Shown here one piece after another: positions 11,501 to 25,100 of a stretch of DNA of 64,000 nt. Position 1 is the first letter of the stretch. Each line of letters begins with the position of its first letter. The notes beneath the pieces were generated by a model. It saw only the letters and a list, made by a program, of their open reading frames with translations. It was not told where the DNA came from and did no database searches. The stretch lies in assembly GCA_003508835.1 (NCBI GenBank), contig PUFA01000070.1:8941001-9005000 (forward strand), given 5' to 3'. A program made the position numbers and the translations under genes. The stretch comes from Eonycteris spelaea. Its lineage: Eukaryota > Chordata > Mammalia > Chiroptera > Pteropodidae.

Positions 11501-12438
11501 ACCTAGCCTAGATCATTATATGGTTCCTTTATTTAGTCAACAAATATTTTAAAACTTACTTTGTGCCTTGGGTATTCAGTTAAATCAAGCAGAACATTTT
11601 AGAGCTTAATAGAGAATAATTTAGAGCTTAAGTTTATTGCCTTTTTACATTCTCAGTACTTCCTGTTTCCTTCCCTATTTTCTTCAGAGGACAGCTGTCT
11701 AAAATACATCAAGATTTAGGGCCTTTCTTCCCTCTAGAAATTGTTATCTCTGTGAAGAATGAAGCTGAATTTTTTGGTTCTCTGAAACTAGTAGGAGCAA
11801 AAACCATAACCTTTATTGGATGAGTAAGCTGGTAGTGGTAGAAAATATATATCTGTTTATTTCTTAATCCAATTTGTGGGTTCAACAGGTATTTCCTTGG
11901 GCTTTTTTATGTACTTAGCACTAAATTAAGTGTTGCAATTAAAGCGGTAGAACTTAATATCTGATTGATGCTGTAGAACTTACATAGTTTAGAAGAAATA
12001 AGGACAGAGAGCAGTCATCATTCTGTTCTTCTGAGCAGTCTGGACATGGCCAATTGTATTTGAGTAGCCTCCCTTGGTATATCTTCTTTCATCCTCTTCC
12101 TCCTGCCTTGCTGTCCTGACTAGAAGGAAAGGGGGTTAAGGAAAGGACATTTTGAGAGCCTCAGTCAGTACATACTGTAGTCTGAGTCAGAGTTTGAAGG
12201 GAATATTGTTACCAGGGCTGTCAGGATGGGCTGTGCTGACTGAGGAAGGAGTCATGTCAATTCAGTGGCTTGGCACTGGGAACTCAGTATTGGTAAAGAA
12301 AAACAGCTTAACCAAGGAAGGGATTTTTAGATGTTGAAGCCAAGGCATCCTTGTTTGTGGCATCAGGTACTGAAGATAGTGAAAACTTTCCCAGGGTATG
12401 GGATAGGAATAGGGAATTGGGCAGCTTTTGTATTAAAG

Positions 12439-12631
12439 CAGGGTTTTGCAATCTTGGCACTATTGATATCTTGGGCCAGATAATTCTTTGTTGTAGTGGG
12501 CTGTCTTGTATATTGCAGGATCATTAGAAGCATCCCTCGTTTCTACTTACAAAATACCAGTAGTATATACCTTTTGTCATCACTAAATGTCCCTTTAGGG
12601 GGTAAGATCACTCCTGGTTGGGAACTACTCT
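12439..12631 (+). mobile_element. hAT-Charlie non-autonomous element (MER20-type)
   Basis: It carries the hallmarks cttggcactattgatatctt, gataattctttgttgt and agaagcatccctcg and ends in a gggaactactc terminal repeat. A sister copy is at 38,977. The family name is from memory; the hAT assignment is firmer. Confidence 0.75.
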
Positions 12632-13674
12632 ATTAGAGTATGGTGGGTAAATCCAGAGATAATTAAGATAATTAAGAAATATTCTTTATAACACTCACAG
12701 TTGTAGAGCTAAAACATAGTGCTATGATTTATTTACTGTACAGCAAAATTTGTATTTGCTGTTCAGTAAAGATAAGCATTTGAAATCTCTCCTCTTTCAA
12801 AAAAAAAAAGAATTAGTAACCTATTCATGGAGTTTTGGTATACTATATGGGAAGAAAGAATCAAAGAGCTTTAGGGACTGCCACAGTGTCTAGCTGGATG
12901 TTGTTAATGTGTGTCTTGTCTTTCTGTGGGTAGCCTCAGAGGTCTGAGTGTTAGGATTGGTCAGGGCACCTGCAACAGTGTTGAAATCTGTAATACTTAT
13001 TTCAACACTTTGCATTGTCAGCCTTTTTCTGTTAAAACCATGTCACAGGTCCACAGAGAAGTAATTCTTCAATTGCAACTGAGAAAAAAACAACCTATTT
13101 GGTCATGTGGCAAGGACTTTACTGCTTTAAGCTTAAGGGGCACTGTCCCTTAACTCTTATAAAGGAAGTATAGAGGCTCTTAAGAGATCCGTTTACATAC
13201 TACTGGGACTGGGCTGGGTGCTGGCCTTGATTGTACTTCCTGGTCATGAGAACTGTCTGCTATTCTGGGGGTTTGGGCACTGACTGATTTCTTTTTTCAT
13301 TTGGCCAAAATCCTATTAGTTCAAAGGGAGACACTCTCTTTTGCTTTACTGTTGTCCTTACTAGTTCTAGATGGGAGGGTATAATTCACCTTCAGGCTTT
13401 GTTGTGAAAAGCATCTTGGGTAGGAAGGTTAAAATGAAATAACTTTGGGTTTATTGCTTAGAGGAGCTGTCTACATTTTTTTCCATACTGTGATCCCATA
13501 TTTAAGTGATATCTGAAATTAAGAATCAGTTTGCCTATAAGGAGTCTGGCTGGGAAGATCAGCCCTAGTTATGTAGTATCGTTTATGCTGGTAATGGTTT
13601 AAATTATATTTGTTATATTCTGATCTTTTGGACCTGATTTTTGAAAACTAACCAATCTTTACACTTTTTGTCTA

Positions 13675-13885
13675 ATAATATTGCTAACATTTGTTGAGTG
13701 TTTGGTGGATGACAGACACTGCTAAGGCCTGGATTTTCTCATTTAATCCTTACAAGCTCAGGAGATGGGTACTAAAGTTCTTACTAATGATGAAACTAAG
13801 GCTCAGCAATGTTAAGTGATTTTTCTAAGATCACACTGCTAGTGATAGTAGAGCTGGGATTTGAATCTAGAGCCTACTGTGTTGC
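13675..13885 (+). repeat. MIR SINE
   Basis: Clear MIR: cattgttgagtgtttgg-type head, catttaatccttacaa, gatgaaactaaggctcag, aagtgatttttctaagatca, and gagctgggatttgaa. One of the better kept MIRs in the window. Confidence 0.85.
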
Positions 13886-16039
13886 GCTGATCTAACTGCA
13901 CAGCGCAAAGAGTGTTTTATATTTCTAAGAAGCCTCTTGTAAATGAAGTGATTGTGGTCCCCTGACCCTTCAGTAGAGGCTAGTGGGGAAACGGACCTCA
14001 GGCACTAGATAACTTCCCATTCCTTTTACTTATCTGATTTCTGTGAGCCATCTATTTATTCTTATTAGTATATAATTTATGGGACAGGAAATGCGTGCTT
14101 TCCCATAGAGGCAGAGAGAGGGTCTATCATTGAGTAGTGTAGTGCACATAGGAAAAAAGGCATGTGTGTATGTGTCTCGCACACACTCTAGGGGAGGTGT
14201 GGCTGTGCATAAAACTAGGGAAGGGAAACGTGGGGATCAGATGAGATTGGCTCTCCAGACAGCATTTCTAGAACTTCTGAAATGAATTACAGAATGTCCT
14301 AGTGTCTTCTTTGCTCTGTGGTGTGAGCTTTGGAAGAACCTAACCTAGAGAACTGGGGAATGAACTTTCTTCCTTGATATCCATTCAGAAGGATCACTAA
14401 TCTCATGATTCTTATATTTTAGATTCCTTACTTCTGAGGAGTGGCCCTTAACTATAGGGAAATCATGGGGGACCCTGAGGTCTTTCTCTGTAGATACCCA
14501 GTTTCTTCATTGATGCATTGCAGGTTTAGGTTTGCTGCTTATTTTAGAGTGAAGATGGAGAAATAAGTCAATCCTAACAAATTATTCCCCTTAAATCAAA
14601 AAAATACAAATTGCTTTTATTTTTTAAAAAATTTCAGTTAAAGTTGATGAATATAGATATAATTATGGTATTTAGCCTGGAAAGCCTTAGAGCTGTCATG
14701 CTGTTGTACTATGCGAGGTTCATAATTTCATGCTCAGAATTATGTTAAATTCACATGTTACCTACTGATGTCTAATTTGCATTATCTAGCACATTCAGCA
14801 ACATGACTCTTGCAAACCTTGGGCAGCAGTTGTACATGTTCTTAACCAATTTATTCGTTCTTTACTTCTGGTTCTTTTGAAAAACTGTGTATTTAAAACA
14901 TCACCTGGGTCGCTTATTACGTCATCTTGAGAGCTTGATAAAAAAAAAAAATCTTTCTGCTTGAATTCTTTTGTCCTTTTAAAAACATAGTAACCCAAGA
15001 AGTTGCTTTTTCTGTATCAAGACAGATTATGTCTCTCACATGCCAAATTAGTGCACACTAGTACATTGTAAGTATCTGACGTGTCAGACTTAACCAATAA
15101 TTCTGGCCTCTGCTTCCTATCTTCCTTCTTCTCTCTTTCAAAGGTAAATTTATTCTAATCAAAGCCTTCACTTATCATTCCTAGTAGTATACCACTTCAT
15201 ATTCAGGAGAGGTTGAAAAGCTTTTTTAACCCTACTATCTCCCAGTGAGCCCCACTGCACTTTATAAATATAAATATCCAGCTATTTCTCTCTATGACCT
15301 TTTACATTTAAGTCACAAAACATAACAGAATAATGTTCCTTGGAACACTCAGTCAGTTTTTCACCTCTGGCACTTCTCTGAGATGTATTTTTGGAGAGAA
15401 TGGTATTTACTATAGCAAAGGAATAGAAGTGTTGCTGAATGATTAGGTTTTGCCATTATGGTCACCTTTCCTGAAATGTATTCTCCTTTTCAACCCTCTT
15501 TATGAAAGCAAGAATCTTATCTTCTTCAGGTGTCCAGGGCTATGGATAGAATAATGTAGGAATTGTTTAACTCAGGTATAATAATAGTACAGAATAGGAT
15601 ATGTATCAAATACGCTTTTTCTTCCACACCCCCATTTCTTTGGCTTCCTGTCAAAAGATGGCTTTGAGAACTTTCTTTGGGACTCCAGCCTTACCTTGAA
15701 GGGGGAAAAAAAAAATGGAGAATGTAACATAGAGAGGTAACTTAGGCTGGGAGTTAAAAGGGTGGGGCTCATAGGGGGAAGACTTTGCAGGCTTGTATCT
15801 TGGTTTTTCTCACTAACTGTATTTCTACAAGGCTGACTTTAAAAGACTATTTCTATAGGGTCATTGTCCAGGTTAGGAATCTGTTTCTTCCTCTTTTCCA
15901 TCGTTCACCCTCCTCCTAGTACTTAGGTAGGAGAAGGGTAAGTAGATAGAGGGGAGGGGGCATTCCTTCTAGAAAATTTCAGGTGACATAACCTTGTTTA
16001 ACCGCCAGTATTTTTTTCCCCCTCTCTCCCCTCCTGCAG

Positions 16040-16177
16040 AAATGGAGGCAAACGACCATTTTAACTTTACTGGCCTTCCCCCTGCACCTGCTGCCTCAGG
16101 ACTGAAACCCTCTCCCTCCTCAGGGGAGGGCCTCTACACTAACGGGTCTCCCATGAACTTCCCCCAGCAAGGGAAAA
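16040..16177 (+). CDS. BAZ2A: BAZ2A coding exon 1 (start codon)
   Basis: Acceptor ctcctgcag, then AA and ATG at 16042. It begins MEANDHFNFTGLP and ends at QQGK, residues 1-45, followed by donor GTGAGT. The start is the one used in other mammals: the N-terminus matches and no earlier in-frame ATG lies in this exon. Confidence 0.95.
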
Positions 16178-19100
16178 GTGAGTGTGAGGGCCACATGGCC
16201 TGGGGGGGGGGGGGGCATCTTTCCTTTAGAGCAGGTTATTGGGACAAGATTTGGCTTCTCTCTGGGATAGCTACTTCACAATAGCTCTGTGCCAGGTGGG
16301 GAGGGAGGAGGCGAATCCTCAGAACTCCAGCTGTTGGAAAGAAATCAAGCTTCTAAGAACAAACTCTAGGGGTTTATGGAAGCAACACTTTTAGTTTTGC
16401 CTTAAAGTTGGAAGGGGTTAGAAAAACATACTGGCTTTTTCATCTTAGCCTGCTCTTCTGTCAGCCCTATCCCTTGGCTACTGCCAGAGAGTGGTGAGGT
16501 GGCTATGGCTTCTGGTAACCAGGTTGAACTCATGAGAGAGAAAGAGAGAGGAAGGGCCAGCCCTCTGAAAAGCTGTTTTTAGAGGTTGGAGAAGCCACCC
16601 CAGGACTGGGAGTGGAGGGGTTGGGTGAAGGTTGGGATGTGTTTGCCTTTAGTTTGTGCAAGAGAAAAGAGAGCAGATGCTTGAAGTGCCTGTGTCATGC
16701 TTGAAGTGCCTGTGCCACCTCCTGTCCTTGAGTATGGAAGGTTGGAACAGGGAGAATTTTAATGGTTACCTAGTTCCCCAGAGAGAAACATCTACAATTC
16801 CAGATGGAGGTGTTACTGCCAAGATCAGGTCTTTTTCTGGATTTGGCTTATCAGTTGCTCTGTACCATGGCTCTGCCAAGTACCTCTTTAATCTTGCCTG
16901 GGTTTCAGGTACTTTGCTTGGAAGCAGAGAAAAGCCCAAATGCTTCTCTTGTTCCTTGCAGCAGAAAAATACTGCCACAGGCTTATACTACCCACCTTTA
17001 CCTCCCATCCTCCACAAATGGGTTACAGATAGACAAGCTCCTTTATTTCACTGGAAGAGGACCCCCCACACCAGCTTTCTTATATCTTAGTTTCTTTCAT
17101 TTGATTGTCCTCCAGTCTAGAAGTTGCCGTTGGTGTTGAGAACTAAAGTCTACGGTACTGGTTGTGCAGAGATTTTCCCCACTGCACATTACTCTCCAGT
17201 GCCTATGGGGAAGTCCAGCATTCTGAGCCGGTATCTTGCTGCTGTGTGACTGCAAATTCTATTCTTAGCCCAGCACATGCTGGATCTGCATGTGCCAGTG
17301 AGGTGGAGGCTGTCCCTTCAGATGCCACTGTGGGACCAAATAGGCCTTGGAGAAAAGGGGGGGGCCTGGAGAATTCAGTCATGCTACCCCAAAGTAAGAA
17401 TTCCTTTAGGTAATAAGGATGGGGAAATAAGAGAGTCACTGTACGGAATTTGCAAACAGCTTCATTTAAAAAAAGAAAAAGAAAAAGAAAAAACAAGCCT
17501 ATGAACATCAGTAGCCAGCTCTCTATTTGTCACTCCTGTGGGTAGACCAGGAGAGCTCCCCAGCCCCTACTCAGCAGCCTTCAGCAGCAGTTGCTAAGCT
17601 TACATCCAGGAGCATCTGGGTTGGGTGTTCCCTAGAGACCAAAAAGCTATAAATATAGCAGAGGGGCAATCCCTCTCCCATTTACCTTCCCTTTTTCTAG
17701 TTAGTACTATTCCTTTGGTAGAGTTGGTAGAGTTACTTGCATAAGTACCTGTAACTGACCCTTTTCCCTCCCTCTCTCCCAGGTTTGAATGGGGATGTGA
17801 ATGTTAATGGCTTATCTACTGTATCTCACACTACTACTTCAGGGATTTTGAACTCTGCTCCCCACTCCTCCAGCACTTCACACCTCCATCACCCCAACGT
17901 GGCCTACGACTGTCTCTGGAACTACTCACAGTACCCATCTGCCAATACTGGCAGCAACCTCAAGGACCCACCCCTTCTCTCCCAGTTCTCGGGGGACAAT
18001 ATCCACTCAACGGCATCCTTGGGGGCAGCCGACAACCTTCATCACCAAGTCACAACACTAACCTTCGGGCTGGGAGCCAAGAGTTCTGGGCCAACGGTAC
18101 CCAGAGTCCCATGGGGCTTAACTTCGACTCACAGGAACTGTATGATTCCTTTCCTGACCAGAATTTTGAGGTGATGCCCAATGGACCCCCTAGTTTTTTC
18201 ACCTCCCCACAGACTTCTCCCATGTTGGGATCCAGCATCCAGACCTTTGCACCCTCCCAGGAGGTAGGCGGTGGTATCCATCCTGATGAGGCGGCAGAAA
18301 AGGAGCTGACCTCAGTTGTGGCAGAGAATGGCACTGGCTTGGTAGGCAGCCTGGAGCTGGAAGAAGAGCAGCCAGGTATAACTGTGGGTCTGTGAGTTGG
18401 GTTGGGAGAAGGAAAATGGGGCTGTGGGCAGTGGCTTTTTGAGGTGAGGAAAACTTGTCTTTCCAGCTCTCTGCAGTGGAGGCTGATTTGCATGTTGGTG
18501 ATTAGCAGAGCCAAGTGGCTGGTGTTTTTGTGGCAGCAGCACCAGCTCGAGAGTGGGAGTGCAAATTATTTCAAGCTCATGCAGAGCTGCTGGCCTGGAG
18601 AGGGCAGGTGGGCGAGCCCAAAACAGCCCCAACAGACACCCTGCATCAGAAAGTCTTCTTCCAAAATATAAAAAGAGATTGGGGCAATAGCAGGGGGCAC
18701 TGAGGCCAATTTGACTTGATTATCACAGGACCAGACTGGCTGCTAAAGTGGGCTGAGCTCTAATAGTGATTGGCACTTGAGAGAAAGAGGCAGGCAAAGC
18801 ATACCATTGGTTGTCTACTCACAGTTTCCTTTTTCTGTCATTGTTTGCATTGGTATGTGTGACCATTCCTCTCATCTTTTCTCTCAGAATAGTAAACAAC
18901 TAGTTTACTATTGATTCCAAGTCCAAGGGTGTCCACCCTATAAAATCACAGGATGTTTTCTCCGATTACTACCTGTTCCCACTGAAATGGGGAGAACATG
19001 ATGGCATTCTTGTCTCAGACCCCATGTTCCTTTCTCTCTCTTTACCTGCTGTAGGATTTTACTAGTACATCTCTGTTCACTTGTGTTATCTTGGTATGTT

Positions 19101-22100
19101 CAGTACCCAACATAGAACTGACACCCATAAATGTTGAAAGAATGACTATCCTCTAGCAAAGATTTGACTGCCTACTGTAACTAAATGAACCAGGTAAAGC
19201 CACTGATTTTGACTTTTGCCCTCTCTGGGTATTTTCTAGAACTGAAGATGTGTGGCTACAATGGCTCCATACCTTCTGTGGAGTCATTACACCAAGAAGT
19301 CTCAGTCTTGGTTCCTGACCCCACAGTGAGCTGCTTAGATGATCCTTCACATCTTCCTGATCAACTGGAAGACACTCCAATACTCAGTGAAGTCTCTCTG
19401 GAGCCATTTAACACCCTGGCACCAGGTAAGCTCAGAGACAACTCCCTTCAACTCACACATGCAGAGGATAGCCAGCTTCTACCACCTGGAAGAGTTCGTA
19501 AACCAGGGAAAGAATTTGTGAATCTGGGGCATTGAGTCCTCCAGATAATCCTTTGGCAGACCAGTCTCATGCCACTGGCCTGCCTGAGCCAACTGCACTC
19601 TAAGCTGAATTGGTTCATTTCCCAGGTTCTCTCCCAGTGTTCCTTTTGGCCAAGAGCCCTGGGCTTTAATAATTCACTGGATAGGGACTTATTACCACAC
19701 AGTTGGGCTATTTGGGTTCTCACTAACTAGAAAGAAGACATTTGCCAATGAACAATTACCTTCTATCTAACCGAAATATAAGAAAGGCCTATTTATGAAG
19801 ATGCTAGAATTTTATGCTGGTCTGTGGGTTGTTATAGGGCCAGTGCTTTTCCCTTTATTTCTACTTGAAGCTTTTACAATTCCTATAGCTTGGTGATTAT
19901 GCCTTCAGGGAGAGGCCTGTTAAATTTCCCTAATTTAATATTAGAAAGAACCTTCACACTGTGGAAACTAGAATTGGATATATTCAGATAAATGTTTTGA
20001 ATCTTGCTTTCTGATTTTCCCACCCCATGAAGAGCCAGTGAGTGGAGGACTATATGGTATAGATGACACGGAACTGATGGATGCAGAGGACAAGCTGCCT
20101 CTTGAGGACAGCCCTGTGATCGCTGCCCTCGATTGCCCTTCTCTCAATAATGCCACTGCCTTCAGTCTCCTGGCAGATGATAGTCAAACTTCAGCCTCTA
20201 TCTTTGCCAACCCCACCTCTCCACCTGTCCTTGGGGAGTCTGTCCTGCAAGGTAAGTGAGGAGGGGTAGGACAAAGAAAGTTCTTGACCTGGAAAAAGGT
20301 GAGAGAACAAATCTCATAGTCATAGTCAGGGCCTTTGGGGTGGGAAATCTGTGAGAGCATCTTGCTGGGGGATGAGGGGCTTATGGAATAGTACATGGTA
20401 GAACTAAGAAGGCACATGCTACATTCTGACTTCTCTGTGCTGTAAAGAACTTGTAAGACTTGGAGCTTGCAGGTAAAAGGAGGCCAGAAGCTTTACTGGC
20501 TCTGAGTAATAGGTATTTCTTCACACAATGACAGCAGCAGCAGCTTTGCCTTTAATGTTCGTGAATGGTTGGGGAGGACAGCCAGTGGGCTACTTGTCCT
20601 TTACTAATCCTAGAGAAAAGCCCTTGAAGTAACCCTCTTTAGCTTAGTCCAGGTTAGAGTGAGTAGATTCTCTCGTTTTATATGACACCATTCTTCCTTT
20701 ACCCATCCTGCCCCTTTGGATTCTAGATAACAGCTTTGACCTGAATAATGGTAGTGATACAGAACAGGAAGAAATGGAGACTCAGCCTTCAGACTTCCCA
20801 CCACCTCTCACCCAGCCAGCCCCGGACCAGTCATCCGCTATTCAGTTACATCCAGCAACCTCACCAGCAGTCTCGCCAACAGCCTCCCCACCAGTCTCCC
20901 TGGCAGTTTCTGCAGCAGCCTCCCCAGAAATCTCTCCAGAAGCCTCCCCAGCAGTTTCTCCAGCAGCCTCCCCAGAAATCTCTTCAGTCGTCTCCCCGGC
21001 TGCCTTCCCAACAGTCTCTCCAGCTTCCTCAGCAGCCCTCCCACCAGTCTCTTCAGAAGTCTCCTTGACGGCCTCCCCTGTGACCTCCCCAAAAGCGTCC
21101 TCTGCAGCTTCCCCTGCATCTGTCTTCCCAACAGCCTCCCCAGCAGATAAAGATGTCAGCAGCTTCCCTGAAACTACTGCTGACCTGGAAGAGATCACTG
21201 GAGAAGGAGTCACTACTTCTGGTGGTGGTGAGTATGCAGATTCTGTTCCACCCCTAGCTGGTACCTGGAGAAGTTTCTGTCCTGTGTGGTATTTAACCCT
21301 TCCCTGCTGACCTCTTGTTTCAATAGTCTGTTGAACTCTTAACTTGGGTATCCCCTATTTTTCTTCCAAGGTGATATCCTGAGGAGACGAATTGCTACTG
21401 CAGAAGAAGTTCGTCTTCCCCTCCAACATGGGTAAATGCTCTAATTTTCTACATGCATTGCCTTGAGAAATATAACGAATGACTAGGAAGAAGGGAAGAG
21501 AGCTCTTTTCTTCTGAGATGGGGAGGAATGGGCTAGACAAAAATGGATTAAGCCAGTTATTTGCAATGATAATTGTTTCTTATGAGATTCCTAGGCTTTC
21601 CTACTTATTCTCTCAGGGTCTACCTCCTCTCATCTACTCTTCCTTCATCTTGTGGCCACTCAGTTTTTTGCTCAGGGGGCTATAGCTGTTATCTTTCCCA
21701 AACCTAGCCAGGACCCTAGGGCTCAGATATCCAAATTAACTTAACTTTTCTATATGCTTAGAGAAGGGATAGCAGTGAATGGGGAGTGGCTTAGTCCCAA
21801 TGAGTTGGATTTTTTTTTTTTTTTTAATGCTCTTTGGTGAGGTAAGGGCAAGAGCTATACCTGACCAGAATGAGAATGAACAAGCCAGCTGACACCAAAG
21901 GCCTTGAAGAATAAGTACCTTCCTAAAAAAGAAAAAAAGAATAAATGCTTTCCTAATCTTCCCCACCCTACCCCTGTAGGCTACTAGTGGTCACCAAGTC
22001 TGAGTTCTGCTTAAAGTTTTCAGAGAAAGATAAGGCTTAGTCTTATAATGATCTGTTGCTCAGAATACAGAGTTCCTTACTAAACTCTGACCTGTGGTGT

Positions 22101-25100
22101 TGTTTCGTGGAGTCAACAGCGAGTTTACTCTTCCTCTTGCCTCCCCACCTTTGTCATTTCCGCCTTTATTCCCTTAGGTCCTCATCCTCTTTATTGGCAA
22201 CCCAGTAATTGCCCTGAGTGGCATCAGTGATGGGATTTTCTGGCTGGTCAAGTCATTGACTTTGTAAAGGGATGGGTGGGTGGAGGTCTTTTCCACACTT
22301 AAACAGTTTGATTTATTGCTTTCTCCTGAGGCCCTGAAAGGTTTTTGGAGCTCACCTGCCTTCTAGCCAAGCTTATATCTCATGCTGCATTTGCATCTAC
22401 ATGCAGTTCTAGTGAGAGAGAATGGGGAGGGTCATTTGCTCAGCAGGCTTGGTTTCTGGGTGGCCTGAGAGTGGGTAGGGGTGTGACCTGGTGGCAGGGC
22501 CCGTGTGCTTCTCTGGCAGGTGGCGGAGAGAGGTACGCATCAAGAAGGGCAGCCATCGATGGCAGGGGGAGACATGGTATTACGGCCCTTGTGGAAAGAG
22601 GATGAAACAGTTCCCAGAAGTGATCAAGGTAATGTAGCTTTCATGGGCTTTTTTAGGGAAACACGGACTTCTTTCTTGGGCTTAGTGGCAACAAGCTAGT
22701 TTTGTGTACTCAGGGGCCTGTTCTTGTGCTATTGCTGGCCAAAGGCAAGGTAGGGCTGTGACTTCATTAATGCCACTTTTTCTCCGTTTAGTACCTGAGC
22801 CGCAATGTGGTGCACCATGTCCGCCGTGAGCACTTCAGCTTCAGTCCCCGTATGCCTGTTGGCGATTTCTTTGAAGAGAGAGACACACCAGAGGTGCAGA
22901 TCCAAGGGTTAAATATGCTTTTGTCACTGAGAAAGGGTTGGTGGATAAGCTGCAGCTTCCTCTTGTGGGGTTTGGAGGTTCTGGGGCATTGAATGGTTCA
23001 GAGAGCTGGGTAGCCCACATACACTCCCTCTCATTGTAACAAAGTCTTCCTTATTACCTTAGGGCTTGCAGTGGGTACAACTGTCAGCAGAGGAGATCCC
23101 ATCCAGGATTCAGGCAATTACTGGGAAACGGGGCCGGCCTCGAAACACTGAAAAGGCCAAGACCAAGGAAGTTCCCAAGGTGAAACGGGGCCGAGGTCGG
23201 CCACCCAAGGTCAAAATCACTGAACTTGAATAAGACAGACAGCCGCCTCCTAAAGAAACTGGAGGCCCAAGGTACAGTGGTGCTTTCTTACTTTGGGATT
23301 CTGCTTGCTCTGTGAGGTATCTGATATTGATGAGTTGTTGATGGCTGGGTTTCCCAGAGCATGACTGGCATAGTCTGGACAGAATGAATCTGAATCACCT
23401 TCCCCTCTCTGGAAAGCAGCATCAGGGTCCCAGCGCTTATGGTACTTCTTTAACAACTGGTTTCTTCTTGAGTTGCTCTTAATAACGGAGCCTTAGGTGG
23501 TCCCCAGATACAGTTGTGAGAGAAGATGACTTGTCCTTTCTTACCATCTTTCAGCTCCTGACTTGTCTTACTGGTTTTGGTTGTACACTTTTACTTTACT
23601 CATTGCCACCATCACAGAGATTCAGCATTCATATCAGAATACAAAAGATAATTTGCACTGTTTTAGTGGGATAGTCAGCTTGGGAATGTTTAATTTTTTA
23701 GTAAATATTACATTTACACTGATACAGTTTGACGTATCTGAAAAAATTTGCAATCTTCTGACTTCTATTCAAAGTTCTAGCTCTGCCAGATTCTGACTGT
23801 ATAACCTAGAGCAAGTCATTTATATTTTAATAGGAGCTTATATTGTTTTATCTGCAAATAATATCTAACTTAGAGGGTTGCTACACAAATGTGAGGGAAG
23901 GGTTTCCTTGCCAGAATAGAATAGGTACTGTCATCGCAAAAACATCTATTCTAAAACACTATTGTTTGCAGGATCACACGTCAATATTCAGTCTTCCAAA
24001 GGGGAAAAAATTCAGATTTTTTTTGCAGAGCAAGACATAAGTGCTGATCATAAACAACAGCTATGTCAGTGTTTATCTGATTCCACTGAGATGTTCATTA
24101 TCTGGTTCTTTCTTTCTTGCACATTCTTGGTTAATCGGTGCTTCCACCTTCTTTCCATGGCAGTTTCGTTTTCTGTTGCCCTTCTTTGCTCTAAAATCAG
24201 TCTGTGGGTTGCTGCACTTCTCAGGTAGCCTGGGAGATATGTAGGTTACGAGACTACTCTGTCATCGTGGTCTTTAGGACCCCTTCTAAAGCAGTCCAGC
24301 TCCAGGCACTGGTGCTTCTGGGCAGGAGATCCATGTGAGTTCTTTGTGTTGCCCCCATAGCAGGAACCTCTCCTACATTTCCCCTGACATCCCCAACATT
24401 TAATTTTGTGTACTTAAATAAAACAGTTCTAGATTCTCCAGGGAGTTGCTTGAGAAGCCAGCTTCGTGACAGGCATGTGTTGCTGTAGATGCTGGAGTTT
24501 GGTCTGCATGCCTCACTCTTTGTTTTTCTTTCTGCCCTCATAGAAACACTGAATGAGGAAGTTAAAGCAAAGATGAGTAAAATCAAGAAGAAGATGAAGC
24601 AAAAGGTGCAACGTGGAGAGTGTCAGACTACTACCCAAGGACAGGTGAGGGACATCAGAGAGACCACATAGTGGGTTAACTTTTCCTACCACCTGCTCCA
24701 TTTTTTTTCCCCCTTTTTCTACATCTGTGCCACCCTCCATGTAGTAGCATACCTTTGTTACCTGGAATTTAGGGGAGATTGATTTAGGGAATTGGGCTTG
24801 TTTGAGAATAATATGAGCATCTCCAGGGTGAGAGAATCGATCCATTGCCAAACCCTTATTCCATCTCTCACCTCTCCTCCCCAGAACCCTTACTTTTTTT
24901 AATCCTAGTCCAAGCAGAGATGCTTTCAGAGTTTGAGGAGAAATGACTTCCCTTATGGTTTACAGGCCAGAAGCAAGCGGAAACAAGAGACCAAGAGCTT
25001 TAAGCAGAAGGAAGCTAAGAAGAAATCCAAGGTAGGTGCATGTACACACAAATAAAACTTTGAAGTCACCCAACTGATTTTGCAAGACATGCATTGGTTT

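Larger units (their letters stand above)
7962..16039 (+). other. BAZ2A: BAZ2A intron 1 (about 8 kb)
   Basis: Long first intron between the CpG-island exon and the start-codon exon. It holds a (TG)n/(CG)n tract at 8.5 kb, a MER20-type element at 12.4 kb, a MIR at 13.7 kb and L2-like scraps around 9.8, 11.5 and 11.9 kb. No conserved exon or RNA gene was recognised. Open frames here are short and unremarkable. Confidence 0.75.

Noticed and set aside
20838..21213. Long minus-strand open frames over BAZ2A exon 5
   Set aside because: Mirror of the coding Ser/Pro/Ala repeat; the repeat lacks stops on both strands. No other sign of a gene.
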